Shown: piece after piece, positions 15,964 through 24,800 of the stretch | Layout of the letters: every line of letters begins with the position of its first letter | How positions within the stretch are numbered: the stretch's first letter is position 1 | Assembly (NCBI GenBank): GCA_014896555.1 | Contig: JADBKC010000010.1 | Location: 1-40,375, forward strand | Origin: Caryophanales bacterium | Lineage (GTDB): Bacteria > Bacillota > Bacilli > Bacillales > DSM-4216 | Direction: 5' to 3' | DNA length: 40,375 nt | Made by a program: the position numbers and the translations under genes | The notes under the pieces: generated by a model | Database searches by the model: none | Told to the model about the DNA's origin: nothing | What the model saw: only the letters and a program-made list of their open reading frames with translations

Positions 15964-16833
15964 ATGGAGAGTGCGGAATATCAAAAGTTATCAAAAAAAT
16001 CCGTTTTGATTAACGCCTTTTTTATTACATTGGGGGCCGCTTTAATGGCTGTGGGGCTGGAAATCTTTTTAGTTCCCAATCACATCATCGACGGCGGCAT
16101 TACAGGCATATCCATTATTTTGTCCCACCTATTAGGTTTAAAGCTCGGCATTTTCCTGTTTATTCTTAATATTCCTTTTTTTGTCATAGGCTATAAACAA
16201 TTAGGAAAAAGGTTTACGATTTCCATATTATACGGGATAATCGTTTTATCTCTGTTTACTTTTCTGCTTACCCCCGTTGCCCGTATAACCCACGATATAC
16301 TTCTAGCAGCGGTTTTTGGCGGAATTACGATCGGAATAGGAGTTGGTCTAGTCATCCGGTTCGGAGGCGCCCTCGATGGTACAGAAATATTGGCGATTTT
16401 AATCAGCAGCAAAACGGCATTATCCGTTGGGCAAATCGTCCTGTTCTTTAATATTTTTATCCTTGGAAGCGCTGGATTTGTTTTTGGCTGGGATCATGCC
16501 ATGTACTCCCTTATCGCTTACTTTATCGCATTCAAAATGATCGATATCGTAGTGGAAGGCTTGGAGCAATCACGATCTGTCTGGATAATCAGTGATCGTG
16601 ATACTGAAATTGGAGAAGCGCTGTTAACTCATTTAGGAAGAGGCGTCACCTATTTGAACGGTGAAGGCGGATATAAAGGAACGGGAAAAAAAATTATCTT
16701 TTGTGTCATCAATCGGCTGGAAGAGGCACAATTAAAATCCATAGTCGATCAAATCGATCCTAACGCCTTTCTCGCCATTGGGGAAGTGGCGGAAGTAAAA
16801 GGCGGACAGTTTAAAAAAAGGGGAATCCACTGA
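15964..16833 (+). CDS. YitT family membrane protein (DUF161 plus DUF2179)
   Basis: A 289-residue protein: five to six membrane helices in about residues 12-205 (family motif FLVPNHIIDGGITGISIILS, and FGGALDGTEILAIL) and a soluble C-terminal DUF2179 domain (about 215-285) with GRGVTYLNGEGGYKGT. Bacilli have several paralogues (YitT, YqfU, YvjA, YpjC, YxkD); I cannot say which this is. Transport function is suspected but not established. The ATG at 15964 has AAGGAAAG six bases upstream; the ATG at 15958 abuts that site. It is a single gene closed by a strong terminator. Confidence 0.85.
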   Translation: MESAEYQKLSKKSVLINAFFITLGAALMAVGLEIFLVPNHIIDGGITGISIILSHLLGLKLGIFLFILNIPFFVIGYKQLGKRFTISILYGIIVLSLFTFLLTPVARITHDILLAAVFGGITIGIGVGLVIRFGGALDGTEILAILISSKTALSVGQIVLFFNIFILGSAGFVFGWDHAMYSLIAYFIAFKMIDIVVEGLEQSRSVWIISDRDTEIGEALLTHLGRGVTYLNGEGGYKGTGKKIIFCVINRLEEAQLKSIVDQIDPNAFLAIGEVAEVKGGQFKKRGIH

Positions 16834-16862
16834 CTTAGAATACGTTACTCAATCAAGGAAAG

Positions 16863-16895
16863 AAGCGGAGTTCACTCAACGACTCCGCTTTTTTT
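16863..16895 (+). terminator. Rho-independent terminator of the YitT-family gene
   Basis: AAGCGGAGT (16863-16871) pairs with ACTCCGCTT (16882-16890), ten-base loop, then TTTTT. Confidence 0.9.
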
Positions 16896-16972
16896 CTGGC
16901 CATATCATCTTGATAGGTTCCTCCTAAAGCCTTTCATGAGAAACTTTGCTGTTTTAAGGCCAAAAAAGCCCA

Positions 16973-18184
16973 TTACATAGCTTTTACTTCTAGTTGAAGA
17001 GCTGGACCGAAAAATTCATAACGGATGTTTTCCGCTGGGATCCCGATATTTGCCAAATGCTGAATAATGGACTGCATAAACGGAACTGGACCGCATACAT
17101 AACAGACACTGTTTTTCGGAACGACTCTTTGTAAAAACTCTTTATTGATATGTCCAAGATGTTCGCATACGGTGCTTTCATTTTCTTTCGACGAATAGGC
17201 GATATAACATTTGCCGTTTTTGAGTCGGCGTATATGACGATAGACTTCGTCTGAAAAAGCACGTGCTTTTTCGTTGCGGGCAGCATGAATAAACGCAACT
17301 TCCCGGCTGCTGTTTTCTTCCGCCAGAGTTTCCAACATGCTCATCATCGGAGTAATTCCAACGCCGCCGCTAATCAATGCAACCGGATTTGTTTCTTCCT
17401 TATTTAATACAAAATCCCCTGCAGGAACACTCAGCTCGATGATGTCGCCTTCCTTGGCCTGTTCATGCAAATAAACCGATACCTTTCCATATGGCTCATG
17501 ATCCGCTTCTTTTTTCACTGAAATGCGAAAAAAGTCATAAAACGGTCCGCACGATAGGCTATATTGACGGTTTGATAAATATTGGTCTCCCGGTATTCTC
17601 AGTCGAACGGTAATATATTGCCCTGGCAAATAGGAAGGAACAGGAACACCATCTTTCGGTTTTAAATAAAAAGAAGTAATTAAGAAACTTTCAGGCACCT
17701 TTTTTATAATTTCAAATTCTTTAAAATCTTCCCAGCCTCCTTTTTGGCTGCTCGCTTCTTTATACAGTTCCCGCTCTAATGTAATAAAGACGTTGGCAAT
17801 TTCTTGATAGGCTTCCTTCCATGCAGAAAGAATTTCATCGGTTGCAGCATCTCCCAAAACTTCCTTAATAGCAGCTAATAAATTTTCACCGACAATAGGA
17901 TAATGCTCAGGCTTGATTCCTAAGCTGCGATGTTTTTGGGCAATGAATTTTGCGGTTGGCAAAATCACTTCTAGTTGATCAATATATTTGGCTGCGGCAT
18001 ATACCACATTAGCAAGAGCTGTTTGCTGGCGACCTCGTTTCTGATTCGTATGGTTGAAAATATTTAATAATTCAGGATGGTTGTCAAACATCCTTTTATA
18101 AAAATGAGTGGTAATTTCAGTCCCTCTTTGCTCTAAAATGGGAACGGTTGACTTGATAACATCTATCTTTTCTTTTGATAGCAT
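16973..18184 (-). CDS. hmp: Flavohemoglobin, nitric oxide dioxygenase
   Basis: A 403-residue cytosolic protein converting NO and O2 to nitrate with NAD(P)H. Order: globin domain (1-140) with distal Y29 and Q53 and proximal heme ligand H85 (AQKHRSLG); FAD-binding barrel (about 150-260) with RQYSLS; NAD-binding domain (about 265-400) with GGVGITPMMSM and CGPVPFM, ending in YEFFGP. All key residues of bacterial Hmp are present and the length fits. GGAGATGAAATA precedes the ATG. It is divergent from nsrR, and an NsrR-like palindrome lies 15 bases before the start codon, pointing to induction by nitric oxide. Confidence 0.95.
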   Translation of the reverse strand: MLSKEKIDVIKSTVPILEQRGTEITTHFYKRMFDNHPELLNIFNHTNQKRGRQQTALANVVYAAAKYIDQLEVILPTAKFIAQKHRSLGIKPEHYPIVGENLLAAIKEVLGDAATDEILSAWKEAYQEIANVFITLERELYKEASSQKGGWEDFKEFEIIKKVPESFLITSFYLKPKDGVPVPSYLPGQYITVRLRIPGDQYLSNRQYSLSCGPFYDFFRISVKKEADHEPYGKVSVYLHEQAKEGDIIELSVPAGDFVLNKEETNPVALISGGVGITPMMSMLETLAEENSSREVAFIHAARNEKARAFSDEVYRHIRRLKNGKCYIAYSSKENESTVCEHLGHINKEFLQRVVPKNSVCYVCGPVPFMQSIIQHLANIGIPAENIRYEFFGPALQLEVKAM

Positions 18185-18199
18185 TATTTCATCTCCTAA

Positions 18200-18222
18200 A
18201 AGTAGTATTTTATTTACTTCTT
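18200..18222 (-). promoter_or_regulatory. NsrR-like operator upstream of hmp
   Basis: A 23-base imperfect palindrome: left half AAGTAGTATTT, centre T, right half ATTTACTTCTT. It matches the Bacillus NsrR consensus (AAGATGYATTT-N-AAATRCATCTT, from memory) at 17 of 22 positions. It sits between the hmp start codon and its promoter region, as expected for repression. A footprint or gel shift with NsrR would confirm it. Confidence 0.6.
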
Positions 18223-18246
18223 TAAAGTAGAGGAAACCGTTTTAAA

Positions 18247-18269
18247 AAACAATATATAAAATACATGTT
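18247..18269. promoter_or_regulatory. Weaker second NsrR-like site between hmp and nsrR
   Basis: The right half AAATACATGTT matches the NsrR half-site AAATRCATCTT at 10 of 11 bases, but the left half matches only 6 of 11. Position near the middle of the divergent promoter region; could serve hmp, nsrR autoregulation, or neither. Confidence 0.35.
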
Positions 18270-18400
18270 TAATAAAATGTTCACATTTTCGGCTGTCCGC
18301 CAAAAATAGAGTATAATATAATGAACTTCGATTCTTTGAAATCAATTAGGAAACTATCCCCCAATGGGATACTCAAAATGAAACTCATTAGGTGATCACA

Positions 18401-18847
18401 ATGAGACTGACTTTATATACAGATTACGCATTAAGAGTGCTAATTTATTTAGCCGCAAAAGAAAGTGATGAACTTTCCAGCATTCGAGAAATCTCCGAAA
18501 TATACGGAATTTCCAAAAACCATTTGATGAAAATCATTTATCAACTAGGGAAAATGGGTATTGTCGAAACGATTCGCGGACGAAACGGGGGAATACGTCT
18601 TGCCATGAAACCGAAAGATATCAATATTGGGGAAGTTGTAAGACAAACAGAAGAAGATTTTCGTCTTGTTGAATGTTTTGATCCGAAAAACAATTTTTGT
18701 GTTATATCCCCTGTCTGTGGTTTAAAGCCCATTTTAAATCATGCTTTAGCTGCCTATCTTGCTGTTTTGGATCAGTATACATTGGCAGATTTAGTCGCTG
18801 ACCCTGAGAGCTACCGAATGCATTTTTCGAAACAGACCGAAAAATAA
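18401..18847 (+). CDS. nsrR: Rrf2-family nitric-oxide-sensing repressor NsrR
   Basis: A 148-residue DNA-binding protein. The N-terminal winged helix (MRLTLYTDYALRVLIYLA, recognition region ISKNHLMKIIYQL, wing RGRNGGIRLA) is typical Rrf2/NsrR; the three Cys that bind the NO-reactive [4Fe-4S] cluster are C92, C100 and C106 with NsrR spacing (C-x7-C-x5-C), unlike the shorter loops of IscR/CymR. In the family NO destroys the cluster and releases repression. The ATG at 18401 has AGGTG six bases upstream; an in-frame GTG at 18392 overlaps that site. A -10 TATAAT lies at 18312-18317. Divergent to hmp, its probable target. Confidence 0.92.
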   Translation: MRLTLYTDYALRVLIYLAAKESDELSSIREISEIYGISKNHLMKIIYQLGKMGIVETIRGRNGGIRLAMKPKDINIGEVVRQTEEDFRLVECFDPKNNFCVISPVCGLKPILNHALAAYLAVLDQYTLADLVADPESYRMHFSKQTEK

Positions 18848-18868
18848 CTGCTTTCCGGTCTGTTTTTT
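18830..18868 (+). terminator. Rho-independent terminator overlapping the nsrR stop
   Basis: AAACAGACCG (18830-18839) pairs with CGGTCTGTTT (18856-18865), followed by TTT. The loop contains the nsrR stop codon. Confidence 0.88.
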
Positions 18869-19038
18869 CTTTCATGATAGCAGTCTTTCAATTTGAAGTT
18901 AGCCATTTATCGTTCAACCGTACCTTCCTCCACATCTCCAGCCACACAATGGATTCTCGCTTCTCGAAGTGTTTCCATTACCTTTTTGAATCTAAGTATC
19001 GATTTCGATTTTGATGAATAGGACGAATAGGGTGTACT

Positions 19039-19068
19039 TTGCATTGAATAGAAAACTCCTGCTACAAT
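19039..19068 (+). promoter_or_regulatory. Sigma-A-like promoter of ampS
   Basis: -35 TTGCAT (19039-19044), 18-base spacer, -10 TACAAT (19063-19068); the start codon is 33 bases downstream. Confidence 0.6.
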
Positions 19069-19101
19069 AGAGTAGAAAACTTTGGAAAAGAAGGGGATTA
19101 C

Positions 19102-20328
19102 ATGGACCAATTTCAAAAGAAGTTAGAAAAATATGCAGAATTAGCTGTAAAAGTGGGCGTCAATATTCAAAAAGGCCAAACCCTCGTCATTAATGCTACG
19201 TTAGAAGCGGCCGACTTTGTTCGGCTTATTGTTAAGAAAGCTTATGAATCAGGCGCTAAACATGTCCATGTTGAATGGAGCGACGATGCCATCTCCCGCA
19301 TGAAATATGAACTTGCCCCTGATGAAGCGTTTGATGAGTATCCAATCTGGCGGGCAAAAGAAAAAGAAGAACTTGCAGAACAAGGGGCCGCCTTTATATC
19401 TGTACTTTCTTCAAGTCCTGACCTTTTAAAAGGAGTGAACCCTGATCGAATCAGCCGCTTTCAAAAGGCAGCCGGACAAGCGCTGGCAAAGTTCCGGCAA
19501 TATATCCAAGCCGATAAGGTCAGTTGGACTGTCATCGCAGCTGCTTCGCAAGATTGGGCTGAAAAAGTATTTCCAAACGATGAAAAACCTGTGGAAAAAT
19601 TATGGGAGGCCATTTTCGATTCTGTCAGAATAGGACAAGATGATCCTGTAGCCGCATGGAAAAAGCATGATGAGACTCTTCACGAAAAAGTCGAGTATTT
19701 AAATAACAAGAGATTTCAAAAGCTTCATTATAAAGCACCTGGCACAGACTTGACAATCGAACTTCCAGAAAATCATATTTGGGTCGGCGCCGGAAGCATC
19801 AATGAAAACGGCGTTTCATTCATGGCCAATATGCCGACGGAAGAAGTTTTTACCGTCCCTAAAAAAACAGGTGTCAATGGATATGTGTCTAGCACCAAGC
19901 CATTGAGCTACGGAGGAAATATCATCGATGGCTTTACCATCATATTTGAAAACGGAAGAATTGTTGATGTGAAAGCGAAAGAAGGAGAAGAAATACTAAA
20001 GAAACTAGTGGAAACAGATGAAGGATCCCAATATTTAGGAGAAGTAGCGCTTGTGCCGCACCACTCACCGATCTCTGAATCGGGAATTCTTTTTTACAAT
20101 ACATTATTTGACGAAAACGCCTCCAATCACCTTGCGATCGGAAGCGCTTATGCTTTCTGCATCAAAGGTGGAAAGCAAATGTCGAAAGAAGAATTGGAAG
20201 AAAATGGACTAAATACAAGCATCACCCATGTGGACTTTATGATCGGATCAGAATCTATGGATATTGACGGCATCACAAAAGACGGCCAAACCGAACCGAT
20301 TTTCCGTAAAGGAAATTGGGCATTTTAA
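19102..20328 (+). CDS. ampS: M29 family aminopeptidase AmpS
   Basis: A 408-residue cytosolic metallo-aminopeptidase that trims N-terminal residues from peptides. The M29 signature is clear: MPTEEVFTVP (about 244-253) holds the first metal-binding Glu, LGEVALVPHHSPI the next, NHLAIGSAYAF the His/Tyr pair, and THVDFMIGS the last His and Asp. Length matches thermophilic aminopeptidase T (about 408). The ATG follows AAGGGG. It stands alone; downstream is a region with an inverted repeat and then gltC on the other strand. In B. subtilis ampS lies near mreBH, also present about 10 kb away here. Confidence 0.92.
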   Translation: MDQFQKKLEKYAELAVKVGVNIQKGQTLVINATLEAADFVRLIVKKAYESGAKHVHVEWSDDAISRMKYELAPDEAFDEYPIWRAKEKEELAEQGAAFISVLSSSPDLLKGVNPDRISRFQKAAGQALAKFRQYIQADKVSWTVIAAASQDWAEKVFPNDEKPVEKLWEAIFDSVRIGQDDPVAAWKKHDETLHEKVEYLNNKRFQKLHYKAPGTDLTIELPENHIWVGAGSINENGVSFMANMPTEEVFTVPKKTGVNGYVSSTKPLSYGGNIIDGFTIIFENGRIVDVKAKEGEEILKKLVETDEGSQYLGEVALVPHHSPISESGILFYNTLFDENASNHLAIGSAYAFCIKGGKQMSKEELEENGLNTSITHVDFMIGSESMDIDGITKDGQTEPIFRKGNWAF

Positions 20329-20437
20329 AAAATTCCTTTTATTAGGAACATTTCATTATAAGAAATGACTTCGATTGCATTCATCCTGAATACCCGAATG
20401 GAATGAACTTGCACAACTTTATCAGGAAAGACTCCAA

Positions 20438-20578
20438 AGGCTCTGTTCGATTCCAATCTTCCGCCCTTCCTAAACGAAATACACAAGAAAGACCTCTTCC
20501 TTGCGATTGTTTAGGCAGCTCAGCCTTTCAGGAAGGTGCTTGATCAAAAGGAACCAACACGGTTTAAGAACAGAGCCT
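20438..20578. repeat. 141-bp segment flanked by perfect 11-bp inverted repeats
   Basis: AGGCTCTGTTC (20438-20448) and GAACAGAGCCT (20568-20578) are exact complements at the two ends of a non-coding segment between convergent ampS and gltC. The interior has no open frame. The tips resemble insertion-sequence ends, so it may be a miniature element or IS scar, but I found no target-site duplication. It might also act as a long-looped transcription stop. Confidence 0.4.
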
Positions 20579-20599
20579 ATCTCTTTCCTCCTTCTCATC

Positions 20600-21502
20600 C
20601 TAAAAACTAAATTGATTCAACCGTTCATAATATTGTTTGAGAAAATCAAAAAAGAGCTTTTCCGTCGGCGGAAGGTCTCGGTTTTTAGGATAAATAACCC
20701 CAACCGTCCTAGTAATGATGGGATCGCTTACCGTGATGCTCACGGTTTCGGGGCTGGATTGTTCATCAAGCGTTGATTCTGGGAGAAGGCTAACCCCAAG
20801 CCCGGCTTCTACTAATCCTTTTATCGTATAGATATCTTCGCTTTCGAACGCGACATCAGGCTCAAATCCCACTTGGCGACAAGCGTCCATTACAATTTTT
20901 CTCATATCGTAACCTGTTTGAAAAAGTACGAATGGCTCTTTTCTCAATTCGAAAAGCCGAATTTCTTTTTTTTGAGCCAGCGGGTGCTGAAAAGGCAGTA
21001 AAGCCCTCATCCTTTCAGAAAAGAAAATATGGGTATTGGTTTTGGAATCTGTAGGTACAGGTGAAACAAACGCTAAATCAATTTCCCCATTTTCCACCAG
21101 TCCTCGTAATTCCTTATTAGATCCTTGCCAAAATTTAAATCCAATTTCCGGATATTGTTTTCTAAAAGCTGAAATCACTCTCGGCAACGTTTTAGCAGCC
21201 AATGAGTTAGGAAAACCAATGCGGATCATTCCCTGTTCTGGATTTAGATAATCTTTGACTGCTTTAACGGATTTGTCGATTTCCTCCATTGCATTTTCAA
21301 TATGTTCTAAAAAAATTTTGCCAATATGCGTCAACTTGACATTACGGCCGTCTCTTGCAAACAAGACGACACCGAGCTCATCTTCCAGACGAGCAATTTG
21401 TCTGCTCACTGCCGATTGAGCAACGTGAAGCTGATTTGCTGCCTCGGTCACATGTTCTTGCTTGGCAACTTCTATAAAGTATTTAATTTGGCGCAGTTCC
21501 AA
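20600..21502 (-). CDS. gltC: LysR-type activator of glutamate synthase, GltC
   Basis: A 300-residue LysR-type regulator: N-terminal winged helix (1-60; MELRQIKYFIEVAKQEHVTEAANQL, then QSAVSRQIARLEDELG) and a two-lobe effector domain (about 90-295; MIRIGFPNSLAAKTLP, LVEAGLGVSLLPES). It is transcribed away from gltA, 330 bases from the gltA start, the same arrangement as B. subtilis gltC-gltAB. There GltC activates gltAB when 2-oxoglutarate is high and represses it with glutamate. Sequence and divergent context together make the assignment strong. Its own promoter shares the intergenic region with gltA. Confidence 0.92.
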   Translation of the reverse strand: MELRQIKYFIEVAKQEHVTEAANQLHVAQSAVSRQIARLEDELGVVLFARDGRNVKLTHIGKIFLEHIENAMEEIDKSVKAVKDYLNPEQGMIRIGFPNSLAAKTLPRVISAFRKQYPEIGFKFWQGSNKELRGLVENGEIDLAFVSPVPTDSKTNTHIFFSERMRALLPFQHPLAQKKEIRLFELRKEPFVLFQTGYDMRKIVMDACRQVGFEPDVAFESEDIYTIKGLVEAGLGVSLLPESTLDEQSSPETVSITVSDPIITRTVGVIYPKNRDLPPTEKLFFDFLKQYYERLNQFSF

Positions 21503-21607
21503 TCTTTTTCCCTCCTTTTCTATTTTCCATGATCTCTCGTAAAACTCTTTTATCAGGGGAATGCTATATTAATATCAAAATTAGATTATTTTATTCTTAA
21601 TTATATA

Positions 21608-21636
21608 TTGTTAGCATAAATAAAGAAATATACAAT
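21608..21636 (+). promoter_or_regulatory. gltA sigma-A promoter region
   Basis: -35 TTGTTA (21608-21613), 17-base spacer, -10 TACAAT (21631-21636). An AT-rich dyad AATTA...TAATT (about 21579-21602) just upstream is where GltC boxes would be expected, but the exact boxes cannot be set by eye. Transcription would start near 21643. Confidence 0.6.
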
Positions 21637-21642
21637 ATAAGT

Positions 21643-21832
21643 ACTGTTATCTGAAAAATAGAAAGAATTGAAATTTACCTGCTTAACCGTCCGCAAAATT
21701 TCCACCTTCAAAGCTCAAAATCCGCGGGTGATGAAAAGTCAAAATTTTCGAACCATCCGCAAAGAAGCCCACCGATGGAAATTTTTTAAGACCTACACAG
21801 TAAATCTTTTCACAAAATGGGGGGTGCAGCCG
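21643..21832 (+). promoter_or_regulatory. About 190-nt gltA leader with alternative pairings
   Basis: If the promoter at 21608-21636 is right, the leader before the gltA ATG is unusually long. It contains AAAATTTCCA (21695-21704), a perfect complement of TGGAAATTTT (21776-21785), while GAAATTT (21670-21676) can compete for the first arm. CCGTCCGCAAA and CCATCCGCAAA form an imperfect direct repeat. No known riboswitch class or U-tract is visible. The leader happens to be open in the gltA frame for 55 codons from a TTG, which I regard as chance. Confidence 0.35.
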
Positions 21833-24800
21833 ATGAAACACTATGGCTATCCAAAAGAACAAGGTCTGTACAATCCGCAAAACGAACATGACGCTTGCGG
21901 AATCGGATTTGTAGCAAATATAAAAGGAAAACCTGCTCATTCCATTGTAAAGCAGGGTATATATATGCTATGCCAGTTGGAACACCGCGGTGGCCATGTG
22001 AATGAAAAGACGGGGGATGGAGCAGGAATTATGCTTCAAATCTCGGATTCATTTTTTAGAAAAGAATGTGAAAAGCTTAATATTCATTTACCCGAAATGC
22101 ATAAGTATGCAGTAGGAATGTTATTTATGCCACAAGACCAATTCGAACGAGAACTAGCTAAATCGCACATTGAAAGAATTGTTAGCGAAGAAGGGCAATT
22201 GCTGCTCGGCTGGCGTGAAGTTCCAACCGATTCTTCCGTCATAGGCGAAGGTGCTTTCAAAACGGAACCTTTCATAATGCAGCTGTTTATCGGGCAAAAC
22301 GAAGACATCGAATCGGAACGAGATTTTGAATTAAAATTATACATTATTCGAAAACGTATAGAACGGGCGATAGCAGAGGATCCAGCGATTAACGGCATCT
22401 TTTATGTTCCGAGTCTATCAACAAGAACGATCATTTATAAAGGAATGCTTCTTCCAGAGCAAATTGATCAATATTATCTTGATCTTTCCGACGAAGCATA
22501 TACTTCTGCTTTCTCCCTTGTTCATTCTCGATTCAGCACCAACACATTCCCCAGCTGGGAGCGTGCTCATCCATACCGTTATTTAATCCATAATGGAGAA
22601 ATCAATACCCTCAGAGGAAATGTGAACTGGATGCGTGCCCGCGAAAAAGCAAGTTACTCTAAAGTGTTTGGCGACCAATACGAAAAGATTTTGCCTATTA
22701 TCGATGAAAATGGCAGCGATTCCGCCATGTTGGATAATACGCTTGAATTCTTGACATTATCGGGCCGTTCGCTTCCTCACGCTGCAATGATGCTGATTCC
22801 AGAACCGTGGGATCATGATAAGCAAATGGAAGACCCAAAGCTTGCTTTCTATGAATATCATAGTTGCTTAATGGAGCCTTGGGATGGGCCTACCTCCATT
22901 TCATTTACTGATGGACGAAAAATCGGAACCATTTTGGACCGCAATGGATTGCGCCCTGCCCGTTATTATATAACGGAAGACGATTTAATCATCTATTCTT
23001 CTGAAACAGGAGTTGTACCTGTCGAAGAGGAAAAAATCGTTTTCAAACAAAGCTTAGACGCCGGAAAGATGCTCCTGATTGATCTCGAAGAAGGCCGCAT
23101 CATTTCCGACGAAGAGATCAAGGAAAAAATTGCTTCGGAAAAACCTTATCGCAAATGGCTCGACGAAAATCTTGTCCACCTATCCGATCTAAACGATTTC
23201 GAACCAGTGGAAACGCGTTTAGAATCTGAAAAAATTGTAAAATTGCAAAAAGCATTTGGCTATACGTATGAGGAACTGACGAAAAATATTAAGCCGATGG
23301 CAACGGAGAAAAAGGATCCGATTGGATCAATGGGATATGATGCTCCGCTCGCGGTATTGTCGGAACGGCCGCAGCTTCTCTACAATTATTTTAAACAACT
23401 ATTCGCACAAGTGACGAATCCTCCAATTGATGCCATTCGGGAAGATATTGTGACATCGACCATGACGCTGCTTGGCAGAGAAGGAAATCTTCTGGAGCCT
23501 TCCGAACAAAGCTGTCGGAGAATTCGGCTTGAATCGCCTATTCTTTCTGAGAAAGACTTGGCAGCTATAATTGGCAATCGCTTTAAAGAATTTCGCGCGA
23601 AAACTCTGTCTATTTTATTTGATGCTTCTTCCCCGCAAGCTCTCGAACCAGCTTTAAACCGTCTATTCCAAGAAGCAGAAGAAGCAATTGGGGAAGGGTA
23701 TTCGTTATTGATCTTATCCGATCATGGAGTGAACGAAGATTTTGCTGCCATCCCTGCCTTGCTCGCAGTCAGCGGTCTTCATCATCACTTAGTGAGAAAA
23801 GGGCTTAGAACAAAAGTAAGCCTTATTGTGGAAACGGCTGAAGCTAGAGACACTCATCACTTTGCCTGCTTAATCGGATATGGAGCGGATGCAGTTCATC
23901 CATACCTTGCCATTTCTTCTATTGAAGACATGGTGGAGGAAGGCATTATTAAAGAAATGGACGCCGAACAAGCCATCCGCAACTATTTGCAAGCAAGCAT
24001 CGACGGGGTTGTAAAAATCATGTCGAAAATGGGTATCTCCACTGTTCAAAGCTATAGAGGAGCCCAGATTTTTGAAGCGGTTGGCATTGGCAAAGAAGTA
24101 GTGGACCGTTATTTTACTGGTACCGCTTCCCAATTAAGCGGGATTACGCTTGATGTGATTGCCGAAGAAACCCTTCTCCGCCACCGCCAAGCATTTCATA
24201 AAAGTGAATTTCATGATACCTCCCTTGACTCCGGCGGAGAATTTCAATGGCGAAGAACAGGCGAAGCCCATGCTTTTAATCCGAAAACCATTCATACTTT
24301 ACAACAAGCAGCACGGCAAAATAGCTATGAACTATATAAGAAGTACTCAAAAATGATTTCAGAAGAACAAACATTTTTCCTTAGGGGCCTTCTAGATTTC
24401 AACTTTGGCAAAAGACCTGCTGTTCCTTTAGACGAAGTGGAGCCAGTTGAATCTATTCTCAAACGGTTCAAAAGCGGTGCTATGTCGTACGGTTCCATCA
24501 GCAAAGAAGCTCACGAAACTCTGGCGATTGCGATGAACCGCATTGGAGGTAAAAGCAACAGCGGCGAAGGCGGCGAAGACCCTTCTCGTTACAAACCAGA
24601 TGAAAATGGGGATTTGCGTCGAAGCGCAATCAAGCAAGTTGCATCTGGCCGATTTGGCGTAACAAGTCATTATTTAGTGAACGCCGAAGAAATTCAAATC
24701 AAAATGGCACAAGGCGCTAAACCAGGTGAAGGAGGCCATTTGCCAGGTAAAAAAGTATACCCTTGGATTGGAGAAGTTCGTGGTTCCACACCTGGGGTCG

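Noticed and set aside
18907-19116. 69-codon minus-strand frame between nsrR and ampS
   Set aside because: Runs across the ampS promoter and start; no ribosome site or known motif.
21668-21832. 55-codon in-frame N-terminal extension of glutamate synthase large subunit
   Set aside because: Opens with TTG without a good ribosome site, while the ATG at 21833 has GGGGGTG and places the catalytic Cys 22 residues in, as in the family.
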